In this document: positions 1 to 9,310 of the stretch, one piece after another
Numbering within the stretch: position 1 is the stretch's first letter
How the letters are laid out: every line of letters begins with the position of its first letter
Source: Melioribacter sp.
GTDB taxonomy: Bacteria > Bacteroidota > Ignavibacteria > Ignavibacteriales > Melioribacteraceae
Assembly (NCBI GenBank): GCA_023250955.1
Contig: JAHEZQ010000006.1
Coordinates: 62,001-126,000 of the forward strand
Length of the DNA stretch: 64,000 bases
Direction: 5' to 3'
Notes under the pieces: model-generated
Databases searched by the model: none
What the model saw: only the letters and a program-made list of their open reading frames with translations
What the model was told of the DNA's origin: nothing
Translations under genes and position numbers: made by a program

Positions 1-617
1 GTTATAACTGGTTTTTTAATGGATCCTAGTTTATCAAGAACTGAAATAATTTCTCTTGCGGCATTTTCTATAAATTCAATTCTCTTTAGGATGTTTTCTG
101 AAGAATAATTTGCTTTAGCAATTTCTCTTCGAATAGCCGCTGTAGAAAGATTGATCAATGTTAAAGGTTGTTTTATCTCGTGATTTGTAGTTACAACAGT
201 TGCAGCGAATGTTTTAATTTTTTCTATTTCAATAAGAAATTTATTTGTTTCACTGAATCTAAGCGCTGAATTTATTCGTGCAATTAATTCAGTACGGTTA
301 AAAGGTTTCTTAATATAATCGAAGGCACCTGACTGTAATCCTTGTTGTAAATTATCAGCTTCTGTTAAAGCCGTTAATAAAATTATTGGGATAAGTTTTG
401 TCTCTTCTTTAGATGATAATGTCTTGCAGACGTCAAAACCGGAAATATCGGGCATCATAACATCTAAAAGTATTAGATCCGGTTTTTCATTAACAGCTTT
501 TTGAATCCCCATTTCACCATTGTAAGCTTTTGCGGTTTCAAAACCCTCACGTTCAAGTCTGTCTTGTAGTAAAAAGACGCTATCCGGACTGTCGTCAATA
601 ATCAGAATTTTTTTCAT
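1..617 (-). CDS. Response regulator with C-terminal histidine-kinase-like region, 3' end cut by window
   Basis: Reads from an ATG at 617 with no stop before the window edge, so only the first 205 residues are visible. Residues 1-120 form a canonical receiver: paired aspartates in IIDDS, phosphoacceptor Asp about residue 52 in LLDVMMPD, and the conserved Lys in YIKKPFN. After a linker comes a stretch with THNHEIKQPL-type H-box character (NHEIKQPLT, about residue 150), which is seen in histidine kinases, so the protein is probably a REC-HK of the type that takes phosphate and passes it on. It starts 6 bp after the stop of the hybrid kinase at 624 and is probably co-transcribed with it. The catalytic ATPase half is outside the window, so kinase activity is inferred. 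Confidence 0.85.
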   Translation of the reverse strand, partial: MKKILIIDDSPDSVFLLQDRLEREGFETAKAYNGEMGIQKAVNEKPDLILLDVMMPDISGFDVCKTLSSKEETKLIPIILLTALTEADNLQQGLQSGAFDYIKKPFNRTELIARINSALRFSETNKFLIEIEKIKTFAATVVTTNHEIKQPLTLINLSTAAIRREIAKANYSSENILKRIEFIENAAREIISVLDKLGSIKKPVI

Positions 618-623
618 TGGTGA

Positions 624-2717
624 TTAACCAACTTTGGCTTTTAAATATTTTTTCAATTTTGAAGCAAGTACTTGTGAGTTTATCGGTTTTGTTACAAGAT
701 CATTGAAACCATTTTTTTCAATAACCTCTTTATTATCCAGCATTGCATATGCTGTTAGAGCAATTACAGGTATATTTTCAAATTTTTTCTCTTTGCGTAT
801 TTGTTTTATTGTTTCGAATCCATCCATTTGCGGCATCATTATATCCAAAAATATTAAGTCTGGTTCAACATGATTCAATGTTAACAAACACTCCATACCA
901 TTATGTGCAAAAATGGTATTACAGTTCATTTCTTTAACGAACTCACCGATTGTAAAAAGTGCATCGTTATTATCATCAACAATCAAAATGGTTGGTTTTG
1001 AATCTTTGTTATTTTCGCTCTTTAGGTGATAATTTTTTTGTTCATTTGTATATACTTCTTCAATAAGATTATTTTTTCTATTTGTAACATCGTCATCAAT
1101 TTTTAATCTATCGCGTAATACTTTCAATACATCCATCGGGTGAGATTTTACAGTTAAAGCTATTTCCTTAAACTTAATGTTAAGTCTCTCTACTTGATCA
1201 TGAGTTAATAATTTGGGTAATTTTAAGATGACCGGAACATTTTTTAACAGTCTGTCTTGAGATATATCATAAATAATTTGCAATGATTGTTCCATAAAAG
1301 TAGTAATATCTATTATAACCAGATGCGGTTGTTCGTTTCGAATTTTCTTATTAACATCTGTTGAGGAAGAAATAATAGCAACATCAAAAGTATCTCCAAA
1401 AGATTTTTTGAATGCTTCATATTCATCATGATTGGTATCAACAAAAACAATCTTGCGAATATTTTTTTCAAAATGCGATTCAACCTTCGATATTAATTCG
1501 TTAAACTCATTGAAATTGATTTTTTCAATAATAAAATCGAAGACCCCTGGTTCCCAACCGACTTTCTCTTCTTCTACAATTATTGTAAGTACAATTGGGA
1601 TATACCGTGTTTCTGAATAGCTTTTCATAGAAGGGATAAAAGACCAAAGATTGCCTTCATTTATAAAGGGATTAAATATAACTGCATATGGTAATTTTTC
1701 TTTTGCCAACTTTAAACCATCATCAGAGTTTGAAGTTATTATAACATCATAATCATAAGAAGCTAAATAATCACCGATTAACTTTTGTGAATCCGAATTA
1801 TCATTAATTATGAGTATAGATTTCGTCAGCCGTTTTTCTTTTTCGGGATCAGTTATAGTTAAGAATTGATGCTCTTTTATTTCAACAACATCAAGCACGG
1901 CTTCGGGTAAAACAAAATAAAATCGTGAACCCTCACCCAGAGTACTTTGAAGAGAAAGTGTTCCTCCAAGCAATTCAACATATTTTTTACAGATAGCTAG
2001 GCCTAAACCAGCACCACCATATTTTCTGGATGCACTTCCGTCTACCTGCTTAAACTCGCTAAAAATAATTTTTTTATTTTCTTCAGAAATGCCAATTCCT
2101 GTGTCGGTTACACTAAACTCAATATCACTTCCATTGATTAATTTAATTCCAAGTTGAACAGATCCTACTTCCGTGAACTTAACTGCATTTACTAATAAAT
2201 TAATCAGGACCTGCTCCAGTTTACTCCTGTCTGTATTAAGAAGGACACTAGAGTTTTTCTCCATATCAAAATGTAATTCAAGATTTTTCTCAGAAGTGAT
2301 TTGATGAATATTTGGATAAATTTCTTCGAGAGTATCATTTAATAAAAAGCTCTCTTTTTTAACTTCAATTTTGCCCGACTCAAATTTCGAAAACTCCAAT
2401 ATGTTAGTAATTAAAGAAAGTAATCTTTTCCCGTTTCGATGAACAATATTTAAACGGTCCTTAGCTTTCACAACAACTGAGCCGTCCTTAATCAATAATT
2501 CTGTTAATCCAAGGATTGAAATCAAAGGCGTTCTGAGTTCATGCGACATACTTGCTAAAAATTCTGATTTCACTTTTGTCAGCTCAACTGCTTTGATTCT
2601 TTGTTTTTCAAGTTCATCGGCTTTGTCTTTTAATTGCTGATGAAGTTCTTTCAATTCATCATTTTTCTTAATGATCTGTTCATTTTGTTTTTGATATTCT
2701 TCATTGAGTTCTTTCAA
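624..2717 (-). CDS. Hybrid histidine kinase, kinase and three-receiver half
   Basis: The N-terminal 50 residues are coiled coil. A HisKA domain follows with His about 59 in SHELRTPL, then an HATPase domain with N box (NLLVNAVKFTE), G1 (DTGIGI) and G2 (GAGLGLAICKK). Three receivers follow. The first has Asn where the phosphoacceptor Asp should be (VIFNPF). The second keeps an Asp (VIIDI) but lacks other conserved residues. The third is canonical (IVDDN, FLDIMMPQMDG, TKPI). The only available start is a TTG that overlaps the TGA of the preceding sensor gene, with no independent ribosome site, and the reading frame stays open upstream with kinase-type coiled coil. This is therefore most likely the C-terminal half of one gene with 2714-4159, split by a frameshift near 2760. 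Probable role: membrane sensor kinase next to the pilus operon; ligand unknown. Confidence 0.85.
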   Translation of the reverse strand: MKELNEEYQKQNEQIIKKNDELKELHQQLKDKADELEKQRIKAVELTKVKSEFLASMSHELRTPLISILGLTELLIKDGSVVVKAKDRLNIVHRNGKRLLSLITNILEFSKFESGKIEVKKESFLLNDTLEEIYPNIHQITSEKNLELHFDMEKNSSVLLNTDRSKLEQVLINLLVNAVKFTEVGSVQLGIKLINGSDIEFSVTDTGIGISEENKKIIFSEFKQVDGSASRKYGGAGLGLAICKKYVELLGGTLSLQSTLGEGSRFYFVLPEAVLDVVEIKEHQFLTITDPEKEKRLTKSILIINDNSDSQKLIGDYLASYDYDVIITSNSDDGLKLAKEKLPYAVIFNPFINEGNLWSFIPSMKSYSETRYIPIVLTIIVEEEKVGWEPGVFDFIIEKINFNEFNELISKVESHFEKNIRKIVFVDTNHDEYEAFKKSFGDTFDVAIISSSTDVNKKIRNEQPHLVIIDITTFMEQSLQIIYDISQDRLLKNVPVILKLPKLLTHDQVERLNIKFKEIALTVKSHPMDVLKVLRDRLKIDDDVTNRKNNLIEEVYTNEQKNYHLKSENNKDSKPTILIVDDNNDALFTIGEFVKEMNCNTIFAHNGMECLLTLNHVEPDLIFLDIMMPQMDGFETIKQIRKEKKFENIPVIALTAYAMLDNKEVIEKNGFNDLVTKPINSQVLASKLKKYLKAKVG

Positions 2718-4159
2718 CTCACCAATAAAATTTTCAAGTTGTTCAAAGGATTTTGCGTTAAAATACCAACGGCCAACTGTTCATGAATAACATCAAGGTA
2801 ACTACGGACGTCCGTATGCGGATCAGATTCTGCTGCTAATTCCAGCACACCAATAGTTTCTTTATTATAAACGATCGGGTAGATTATCAAATATTTTATT
2901 TTGATTGAAGCTATTCCGGTTTTTATTTCCGGAAAATTATCTGTGAACCTGAATTCAACTTTCTCCTTCTTTTCAACAGCATTACTGTAAAGACTTACAT
3001 CTTGTTTTAATTCAATAAAATTTTTGCTGATACCAAATGATGAAATTAGTCTTAATGATTTATTTTCAACAAGATAAAGCACGCCAAAAGTTAATCCGGT
3101 TGACTTAATTATTTTTGATAGTGCAGCATCAGAAATTTCAATTAATGTTGGGTTCTGGTTTATGAGAGTTATAAATTCAGAATATTCTTTCTCGGTTCTT
3201 TTATTCCGCACCAGTTCATCAAGCATATGATTGAAAGTTTCTCCGAATTTACCCACTTCATCGTTTGTGAGAATAGGAACACGGTGATCAAGATTTCCTT
3301 TACCAGTGATCTCTGCCGCTTGACTTAATAAAGAAACTTGCTCTCTAAGTTTCGCAGTAAAAACCCAAATTACTATAAAGGTTATAGCACTACCGGATAG
3401 AACAACCAGTAACATCACTAATTTTAATGTGCCCCGGAATTCAACTCCTTCCTTGTAAACATTAAAAACAATAAAATTAATTTTTGCTCCTGGGGTAAGG
3501 ATAGATTTTGGAATAAAAAGCGTAGACATGAAATCCGCATTGTCTAATTCGGCAGAATATAAATCAAAACTGTTTCGGTATCTTAAATCCCGCACTGCAT
3601 TTATTATACTTAGCAGATATACTTGATTCTTTTCCGGATTAGAAATTTCAACCGGAGAATTATTAATTACCAAAGCAACTTCAGCGCGTATTTTTTGAGA
3701 GATTCGATTTAAATACTTGGATGAAATTAAATTTCCATAATAAACTGTTTTGCCATCTGGAAATTGAGCATAACGCAGAACCACATTAGGATTATCTGAA
3801 AAGAATTGTCTGAATGACGATGACCGAATATTTAAATAAGATTCCGACCTAATTTTGAATTCACGTGTATTTATAAGTGAATCATTAACTAGTGTAAAAC
3901 AAAAGTCTATTGAAGTAGAATCAAGATTGATTCTATTAAAATTTCCGACTTGAGGTGAAATTAGGCGGAATTCCTCTTCTATATTTTGATTTTCATTTTG
4001 AAAAACAAATGCAAAATCATTTGCGGAATTAAGAATTGATTTGGATTGCTGCTGCGATAGAATACTGCCTGCTAATGAATAGAAAACTAATGTCGAAGCT
4101 ATAGACATGATGAGGACAATAATAAATGCGATTAATATGAAACGATAGTTAAGTCTCAT
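2714..4159 (-). CDS. Membrane sensor half of hybrid histidine kinase (HAMP-GAF)
   Basis: Residues 7-30 and about 245-268 are membrane segments that frame an extracytoplasmic sensor domain of roughly 210 residues. A HAMP domain follows (about 270-320, with NDEVGKFGETFNHM), then a GAF-like domain (about 330-470). A GGAAGG ribosome site lies 11 bp before the ATG. The last residues after EQLAVG do not look like the end of a protein: in the next frame the DNA continues as WYFNAKSFEQLENFIGELK, the usual coiled coil that joins GAF to HisKA, and runs on into the kinase at 2717. One missing T in a short T run would rejoin the two into a protein of about 1190 residues. Alone it would be a sensor without output. 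It lies 144 bp downstream of the secretin gene. Confidence 0.8.
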   Translation of the reverse strand: MRLNYRFILIAFIIVLIMSIASTLVFYSLAGSILSQQQSKSILNSANDFAFVFQNENQNIEEEFRLISPQVGNFNRINLDSTSIDFCFTLVNDSLINTREFKIRSESYLNIRSSSFRQFFSDNPNVVLRYAQFPDGKTVYYGNLISSKYLNRISQKIRAEVALVINNSPVEISNPEKNQVYLLSIINAVRDLRYRNSFDLYSAELDNADFMSTLFIPKSILTPGAKINFIVFNVYKEGVEFRGTLKLVMLLVVLSGSAITFIVIWVFTAKLREQVSLLSQAAEITGKGNLDHRVPILTNDEVGKFGETFNHMLDELVRNKRTEKEYSEFITLINQNPTLIEISDAALSKIIKSTGLTFGVLYLVENKSLRLISSFGISKNFIELKQDVSLYSNAVEKKEKVEFRFTDNFPEIKTGIASIKIKYLIIYPIVYNKETIGVLELAAESDPHTDVRSYLDVIHEQLAVGILTQNPLNNLKILLVS

Positions 4160-4303
4160 TGTTCGATGGACCTTCCGGTTTAATAAAATTTTAATCGGAA
4201 AGAAATGCTATAATTAATTTTGCGATGGCATTATAATTAAACACGTTGACGGTTAGAAATTTTTTCTCATCTTATCTTTACAAATGATAGCCAATCAAGC
4301 TTT

Positions 4304-5557
4304 TTATTTTACATCTTCTTCTTTTTTAGTGGATTGTTCTTTATACTTTTCTAATTCGCTTTTTTGTTGCTCAATAGAATTTCTTAAAATTGTTTGCTCT
4401 TTGGGTTTCGCAAATCTTTCTTTAAGCGACGGAAGAATTTCTGCTTTGATAAGCAAAATGATTTCTTTCTGAGAGAATGAAACTTGATCGTAACCGAATA
4501 TGTATCTCAATCCAAATACCCACCATGGCAAATCTTTTAAAAATGGAACACCTCTACGAACAGTTGTCTCTTCGTTTGTAATTAACCCACCAATTGCTGT
4601 TTCTTCTCCATTTAGAAGTAGAAGATTTGTTGTTACTTCTGTTTTAGGTTTTTCTGTTGATAACGAACCGATTATAACTGAACTTCTTTCCATTTTAACT
4701 TTTAATGCTACGTAATCTATTCCTTCTTCAGTCATAATAATCGGTGTAGCTTCAATTATAGTTCCACTTTGATAAAATTTATCAATCAAGTTTCCTGCAA
4801 AATCCCTTTCTTTAATTGAGAACTCAGAGCCGACTTGGGTTCTCCCTTGTTTTCCATTAATTGCCGTTATAACCGGACGTGAAATTATTTTTCCAAGATT
4901 CTCATCTTCAAAAAATTTGAGTAATGCAGTAGCTGAGCCGTTGAATGGGCCCATTGAAAAAGTAGATTTACTATTAAGATTAAATTGAGGCGGATTCTGA
5001 GTGGTTTGCCCCGTTGTTGTAGAGGAACCGCCAGTTGAAGTTGCTTGATCTTGAATAGAAACTAATTTACCACCAACTGTTAATCCGGTTTGTGATAAAA
5101 GAAATTCCCAATTAACACCCATCTCTCGCATTTGCGCTATGTTTGCTTCAAACATAACTGCTGAAATTTTTACTTCTCTTTGATCAATTGATACAAGACT
5201 AGAATCGCCTTTACCTTTTAAGTCACTTTTCCTCTTAATAATGATGGTGGACTCAGTTTCTTCTATAAATAAATTATTATACTGTACAATAATCAACAGA
5301 GCCTTTTTGTACTGCATCTTATCAATTTCAATTCCGATTGGCGTTGTTATACTTACCGGCGATACAACTTTCTTGCCTGTAACTTTCTCGCTAACTTTAC
5401 TTATTATTTGCACCGCCTGATCGAAACTGATATTTTCTGATAAAGTAACAAGTTCGTCCGGACTAACATACCCTTTGAGTTTATCCTTCAAATCAATTTG
5501 ACCATGAGTGGTTAACATTAATCCGAATATTATTATAAATACAATTAGCTTTTTCAT
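4304..5557 (-). CDS. pilQ: Type IV pilus / type II secretion secretin (PilQ/GspD-like)
   Basis: Outer-membrane secretin that would form the exit channel for the pilus-like fibre. Residues 1-20 are a signal peptide (MKKLIVFIIIF then Gln). An N-terminal STN/N-domain-like part (about 25-110) is followed by the secretin core, ending with the family signature TVRRGVPFLKDLPWW and KEIILLIKAEILPSL. At 417 residues it is short for a PilQ (no AMIN domains), and it has a Ser/Thr/Gly/Gln-rich loop about residues 195-215. I start it at the ATG at 5557, one base after the stop of the pilO-like gene; an upstream in-frame TTG at 5587 would put ten Lys-rich residues before the signal peptide. The C-terminus is charged coiled coil. 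It is the last pilus gene of the operon. Secretin identity is secure; PilQ versus GspD follows from the neighbours. Confidence 0.85.
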   Translation of the reverse strand: MKKLIVFIIIFGLMLTTHGQIDLKDKLKGYVSPDELVTLSENISFDQAVQIISKVSEKVTGKKVVSPVSITTPIGIEIDKMQYKKALLIIVQYNNLFIEETESTIIIKRKSDLKGKGDSSLVSIDQREVKISAVMFEANIAQMREMGVNWEFLLSQTGLTVGGKLVSIQDQATSTGGSSTTTGQTTQNPPQFNLNSKSTFSMGPFNGSATALLKFFEDENLGKIISRPVITAINGKQGRTQVGSEFSIKERDFAGNLIDKFYQSGTIIEATPIIMTEEGIDYVALKVKMERSSVIIGSLSTEKPKTEVTTNLLLLNGEETAIGGLITNEETTVRRGVPFLKDLPWWVFGLRYIFGYDQVSFSQKEIILLIKAEILPSLKERFAKPKEQTILRNSIEQQKSELEKYKEQSTKKEEDVK

Positions 5558-5558
5558 T

Positions 5559-6446
5559 TTATTTACTCTGCTTTTTTTCTTTTTCAAGTTTCAAATTGTA
5601 ATTCTCGATCACTCCGCCTTTATTAAGTACAAAATTTACTTCGTTGTTCTGATAATTAATGTTGGTAAGATAACCAAGATATACTTGATCACCTTCCCAT
5701 AATAAATAAGTATTACCGCTGGCATCAGAAAGAAAAGCGCCATCCGGAATTAGTGCCAGCAAGTGAGCTGATTGAACATCTAATAGTTTATCCTTATTAG
5801 GAGGTATCTCATTTCTAATAAGAGGATAGAAGAAATCATAAATCGGATTTGGAATAATTTGATTTTCCTTAAAATTCTTAACAAAGAAACGATTGTCATT
5901 CGAATAATATACTTTTGCCTTAAACTTGTAAGTTACAAGATAATGCGGTGTTCCGTCCAGCTCAACTTTTACATTGTTTGATAAATCAATATCGCTAATT
6001 TTTTTAAGCTGTTTACTTTCTTCAATGGCATAAATTAGTTTAATAAAATCATTGAATTCAGCAATGCCATTTAAATTGTAATGATAGATATTGTAATCGG
6101 TAGAAGTTTCGGTTTCGGTAAATTCTATATTCACATATGAGTTCTGAGAAAAATTAAAACTTACGTGATTCACAAAATCAAAGAAGGAAGCCTGGGTAAG
6201 GTGATACGGTATGTTATACTTTCTGTTAACTAATATCGAATCAAGTTCTGCAACTCGTCTCTTAAGAAGATCCAACTGTTGATTCAGGGCATCAGTATCT
6301 AGTTGGTAAAGTTTTAAATCCCGTATTTTTTTCTGCCTATCATTAATTTTTCCTTTTTGTAAAAAGAAATGGAAGAACCCACCGCCAACAACGATGGCAA
6401 TAAAAATTATTAAAATAATGATCGTATTTTTTATTTTACTACTCAT
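5559..6446 (-). CDS. pilO: PilO-like inner-membrane pilus assembly protein with PilP-like tail
   Basis: A single N-terminal membrane helix (about 9-28) is followed by a coiled coil (about 35-75) and a ferredoxin-like alpha/beta domain, the PilO/GspM layout. The part after about residue 200 (NPIYDFFYPL to the C-terminus) has a short beta-rich region with GDQVYLGYLTNI that resembles the PilP/GspC-type periplasmic domain, so this may be a PilO-PilP fusion; that is inference from shape and gene content, as there is no separate pilP. It overlaps the pilMN gene by 4 bp (ATGA) and its stop lies one base before the secretin start, so the three are translationally coupled. Expected role: aligns the inner-membrane platform with the secretin. 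Confidence 0.7.
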   Translation of the reverse strand: MSSKIKNTIIILIIFIAIVVGGGFFHFFLQKGKINDRQKKIRDLKLYQLDTDALNQQLDLLKRRVAELDSILVNRKYNIPYHLTQASFFDFVNHVSFNFSQNSYVNIEFTETETSTDYNIYHYNLNGIAEFNDFIKLIYAIEESKQLKKISDIDLSNNVKVELDGTPHYLVTYKFKAKVYYSNDNRFFVKNFKENQIIPNPIYDFFYPLIRNEIPPNKDKLLDVQSAHLLALIPDGAFLSDASGNTYLLWEGDQVYLGYLTNINYQNNEVNFVLNKGGVIENYNLKLEKEKKQSK

Positions 6447-8011
6447 TTTGTATTAAGAGTATCCTTCATTAACTTCAAATTAAGAATGTATGCAAAAGCG
6501 CTTTTTTCTCTTAACGGTTCATAGTTAATACTTTTCAATAGGGAAGCTTGGTTTTGATCGGCAAACTCGGTAAGAACACTTCTATTTAATGAATATCCAC
6601 TCAATTTAATTTCGTCGGGGGTTATCGGTTCAATTTTAGTTACCCAAAAATTTCTTCTTCTTTCAATAAAGTCGGACATTTTAAAAATTGTTTTATTCCA
6701 AATACTTGAACTTACCGATGCTTGATCGAGAATTTTTTGAGTAGCATCAAAATTCTTAATTCGTTCTTCAATTGGAGTTATTTCATTTACTAGAGCTTGA
6801 TTTTCAATTTGCCGCTGATTAAGCCGGGCAATTTCATAATCAAGATCCTTCATTTGACGGATATTGGAAAGAATGGAGAATGTAAAATAAAATGCTGCTC
6901 CAAAAAGCAAAGGCATAACAGCATAACTGTGCCATCCGAACTGCAGGAATTTTTGATTCTCCTGAATGTACTTTGGCAAAAAGTTTACGCCGACATAAGT
7001 TTTATCAAGTTCATCAAAATATTCTACAGCAACGGAAATTGGAATTGCATACAAAGCTATATTTGTTTGATCTTCTTCAGTAATGGAAGAAATATTAAAA
7101 TTTTCAAATTTAAGTTCTGAAACATTTGCTTCGGGAAATGTCCCATAGAAAGAAAGAATTAGGTTTTCAGATCGGTCTTCACCGCATATAATTATATTAT
7201 CTAATTTAGGAATGCCGCCATTTTCCATTTCCAGAAGTATTTTGGAAAAATAGACATCGTAAGTATGAAGATTTTTTGTCCCAATATCTAAAGTTGATCC
7301 GATATGAGTAAGTTTTTGTCCTTCCATAAAGATCAGCTTACTATATTCTTTTCCAATATAGACTATGAGAGAGTAATCTTCGGGAAAAAACTTTGTGGAT
7401 TTTGAAACATAATATGCTAATGATAATTCTGCAGTCTTAATTGTAGGTATTTTTAAATATCGCTTTTTATTATAGTTGGCAAGTTGATTTATCAAACCAA
7501 CGCAAGGAATTTCTCCTTCAATAAATACTCCAAGCATAGATTTTTCATTCAACTCAAAAACATCCAACAAATCTTCAGTTACTTCTATTCCTTTTGATGT
7601 TTGCAAATCGCTAATAACATTTTCGATCAACTTTTTCTTATTAGCATCACGCTGTCCTTCATAAGTATGAAAATTTATTACCGGTTCAGTTACAATGGGA
7701 ATAAAAAGTAAATTGCTAAGTCTAAAATCAGATAAAAGAGAGTTGAGCTGACCAACATCAGATTCATCAACCTGTAAAGATGAAGATGGAAGAACTCCTT
7801 CAGTATCAAGATTATCAAAAGAGACTTGATCGGCAGAAATTAATTCTCCTCCATCAAGTTCAGCCATTACATCTTGTTTTAATGATGATTGAAGTTTGCG
7901 AGAGATAGTAAGAGAACCAACGCTATGAATTTTAATACCGTCTTTCTCTTTTGATAAAACAGCAAGCTTGGCATCTGTACCTTCACAATATAAACAGACA
8001 ATTTGTTTCAT
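6443..8011 (-). CDS. PilM-PilN fusion, pilus inner-membrane platform
   Basis: The first about 340 residues have the fold pattern of the actin-like cytoplasmic PilM (MKQIVCLYCEGTDAKLAVL at the start, then VYIGKEYSKLIF and a late IIICGE strand). Around residue 340 comes the typical PilN start VGVNFLPKYIQE, then one membrane helix (about 363-383), a coiled coil and a PilN periplasmic domain. In proteobacteria PilM and PilN are separate and PilM binds the PilN N-terminal peptide (FLP motif); here they are one 522-residue chain, so the contact is intramolecular. The ATG directly follows the TAG of pilT with no gap, and the 3' end overlaps pilO by 4 bp. Confidence 0.8.
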   Translation of the reverse strand: MKQIVCLYCEGTDAKLAVLSKEKDGIKIHSVGSLTISRKLQSSLKQDVMAELDGGELISADQVSFDNLDTEGVLPSSSLQVDESDVGQLNSLLSDFRLSNLLFIPIVTEPVINFHTYEGQRDANKKKLIENVISDLQTSKGIEVTEDLLDVFELNEKSMLGVFIEGEIPCVGLINQLANYNKKRYLKIPTIKTAELSLAYYVSKSTKFFPEDYSLIVYIGKEYSKLIFMEGQKLTHIGSTLDIGTKNLHTYDVYFSKILLEMENGGIPKLDNIIICGEDRSENLILSFYGTFPEANVSELKFENFNISSITEEDQTNIALYAIPISVAVEYFDELDKTYVGVNFLPKYIQENQKFLQFGWHSYAVMPLLFGAAFYFTFSILSNIRQMKDLDYEIARLNQRQIENQALVNEITPIEERIKNFDATQKILDQASVSSSIWNKTIFKMSDFIERRRNFWVTKIEPITPDEIKLSGYSLNRSVLTEFADQNQASLLKSINYEPLREKSAFAYILNLKLMKDTLNTK

Positions 8012-9235
8012 CTATCCCTTTAACAATTGAAGGATTCTGGTTTTATTATTAGCATATGCAATAGTATTTTCTTTAGAAATTTTCTTTTCGGTATAAAGCC
8101 TTAACAAATCCTGTTCCATCGTAACCATGCCCTGAGGCCCACCTTGATTGATCATCATGTAAATTTCACTGGTATTATTGTTCTTTATTGCCGCTCTTAC
8201 CGAAGGAGTAACTATTAAAACTTCCTTAGCCAGCACTCTTTTGCCGTCTAAACTAGGTACAAGTTTCTGCGAGGCTACGGAAATTAAAACATCGGCAAGA
8301 CGATTTCTTACTCTTTCTTGTTCAGTTGGATTAACCTCAGCGATTATACGGTCAATTGATTCTACAGCAGATGATGTATGCAATGTTGAGAATACTTTAT
8401 GTCCAGTATCTGTTACTTCTAATGCAGCCATGATTGTATCAGCATCCCTCATTTCACCAATTACAATGATATCGGGATCTTGTCGTAACGCTTGAGTAAC
8501 TCCGTCTTTAAATGAATTTACATCTCTGCCTACTTCACGATGTTTAATTATTGCTTTACGAGATTTGTGGACATATTCAATAGGAGATGCAATAATTACA
8601 ATATGGCATGGATCAGCATCATTATGAAAATCAATAATTGCATCAAGAGTTGTAGATTTACCAGAGCCGGTAATTCCGGTGACCAATGAGAGACCAAATT
8701 TAATGTAGCTGTGGCTCATTGTTTTAACCGCAACTGGATGAAATTCTAAAGATTCGATGGGACGTATTCTTGTTTGTATCGACCGCATATTTAGAGCAAT
8801 GCTATCAAGATCAAAATATGCATCCGCTCTAAATCTAACAGCTAATTGTGCTTTATTGAAATGGAATGAATAACTAAAATCAAGATTTCTTTCTTGTAAT
8901 AAAAATTCTATTTGGCTTTTACTAAGTAAAGTCAAAATAAGTGCTGACGCTTCGTCTTCAGTAAATTGAGGGATATCTTCCACACGTTCTTTCTTTCCAA
9001 AAATTCTAAACCAAACATAATTTTGTGTACCGTGTCCGCCCAACTCAACATCGGATGCTTGCCGATCAATCATTGTTCCTAAAATAGCATTGATCAATTG
9101 TAAGATATGAAGCCGCTGCTCAACCTGAAGCTCGTGAATGTGTTCCGCTATATAATTAACACGCTCAGGGCCAAAAACAGTAGAAGGAATTTTTGCTGTA
9201 AAATTTGTAAGTATCTGTTTCGCATCGGAAATCAT
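8012..9235 (-). CDS. pilT: PilT-type pilus ATPase with altered Asp box
   Basis: Secretion/pilus motor ATPase of the PilT group: an N-terminal PAS-like domain (about 40-170), then Walker A GITGSGKST (about 187), Walker B with DPDIIVIGEMRD and a His box FSTLHTSS. The C-terminal part has no zinc-binding Cys pairs, which separates it from PilB. The Asp box, normally EDPIEF, reads ASPIEY here, so the acidic pair that helps coordinate Mg-ATP is missing, while the later Glu is kept. The C-terminal PilT motif (AIRNLIRE in typical members) is also divergent (AIKNNNTSEI). It could be a weakened or regulatory motor subunit rather than a strong retraction motor; this is inference. It lies between pilB and pilMN, 75 bp downstream of pilB. 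Confidence 0.8.
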   Translation of the reverse strand: MISDAKQILTNFTAKIPSTVFGPERVNYIAEHIHELQVEQRLHILQLINAILGTMIDRQASDVELGGHGTQNYVWFRIFGKKERVEDIPQFTEDEASALILTLLSKSQIEFLLQERNLDFSYSFHFNKAQLAVRFRADAYFDLDSIALNMRSIQTRIRPIESLEFHPVAVKTMSHSYIKFGLSLVTGITGSGKSTTLDAIIDFHNDADPCHIVIIASPIEYVHKSRKAIIKHREVGRDVNSFKDGVTQALRQDPDIIVIGEMRDADTIMAALEVTDTGHKVFSTLHTSSAVESIDRIIAEVNPTEQERVRNRLADVLISVASQKLVPSLDGKRVLAKEVLIVTPSVRAAIKNNNTSEIYMMINQGGPQGMVTMEQDLLRLYTEKKISKENTIAYANNKTRILQLLKG

Positions 9236-9310
9236 TAAAGCTCGTCACTTAAATGAAAAAATAGTAAAATGCTAATAATTTAATTACAATATAAATAAAA
9301 GATAGCTGAA

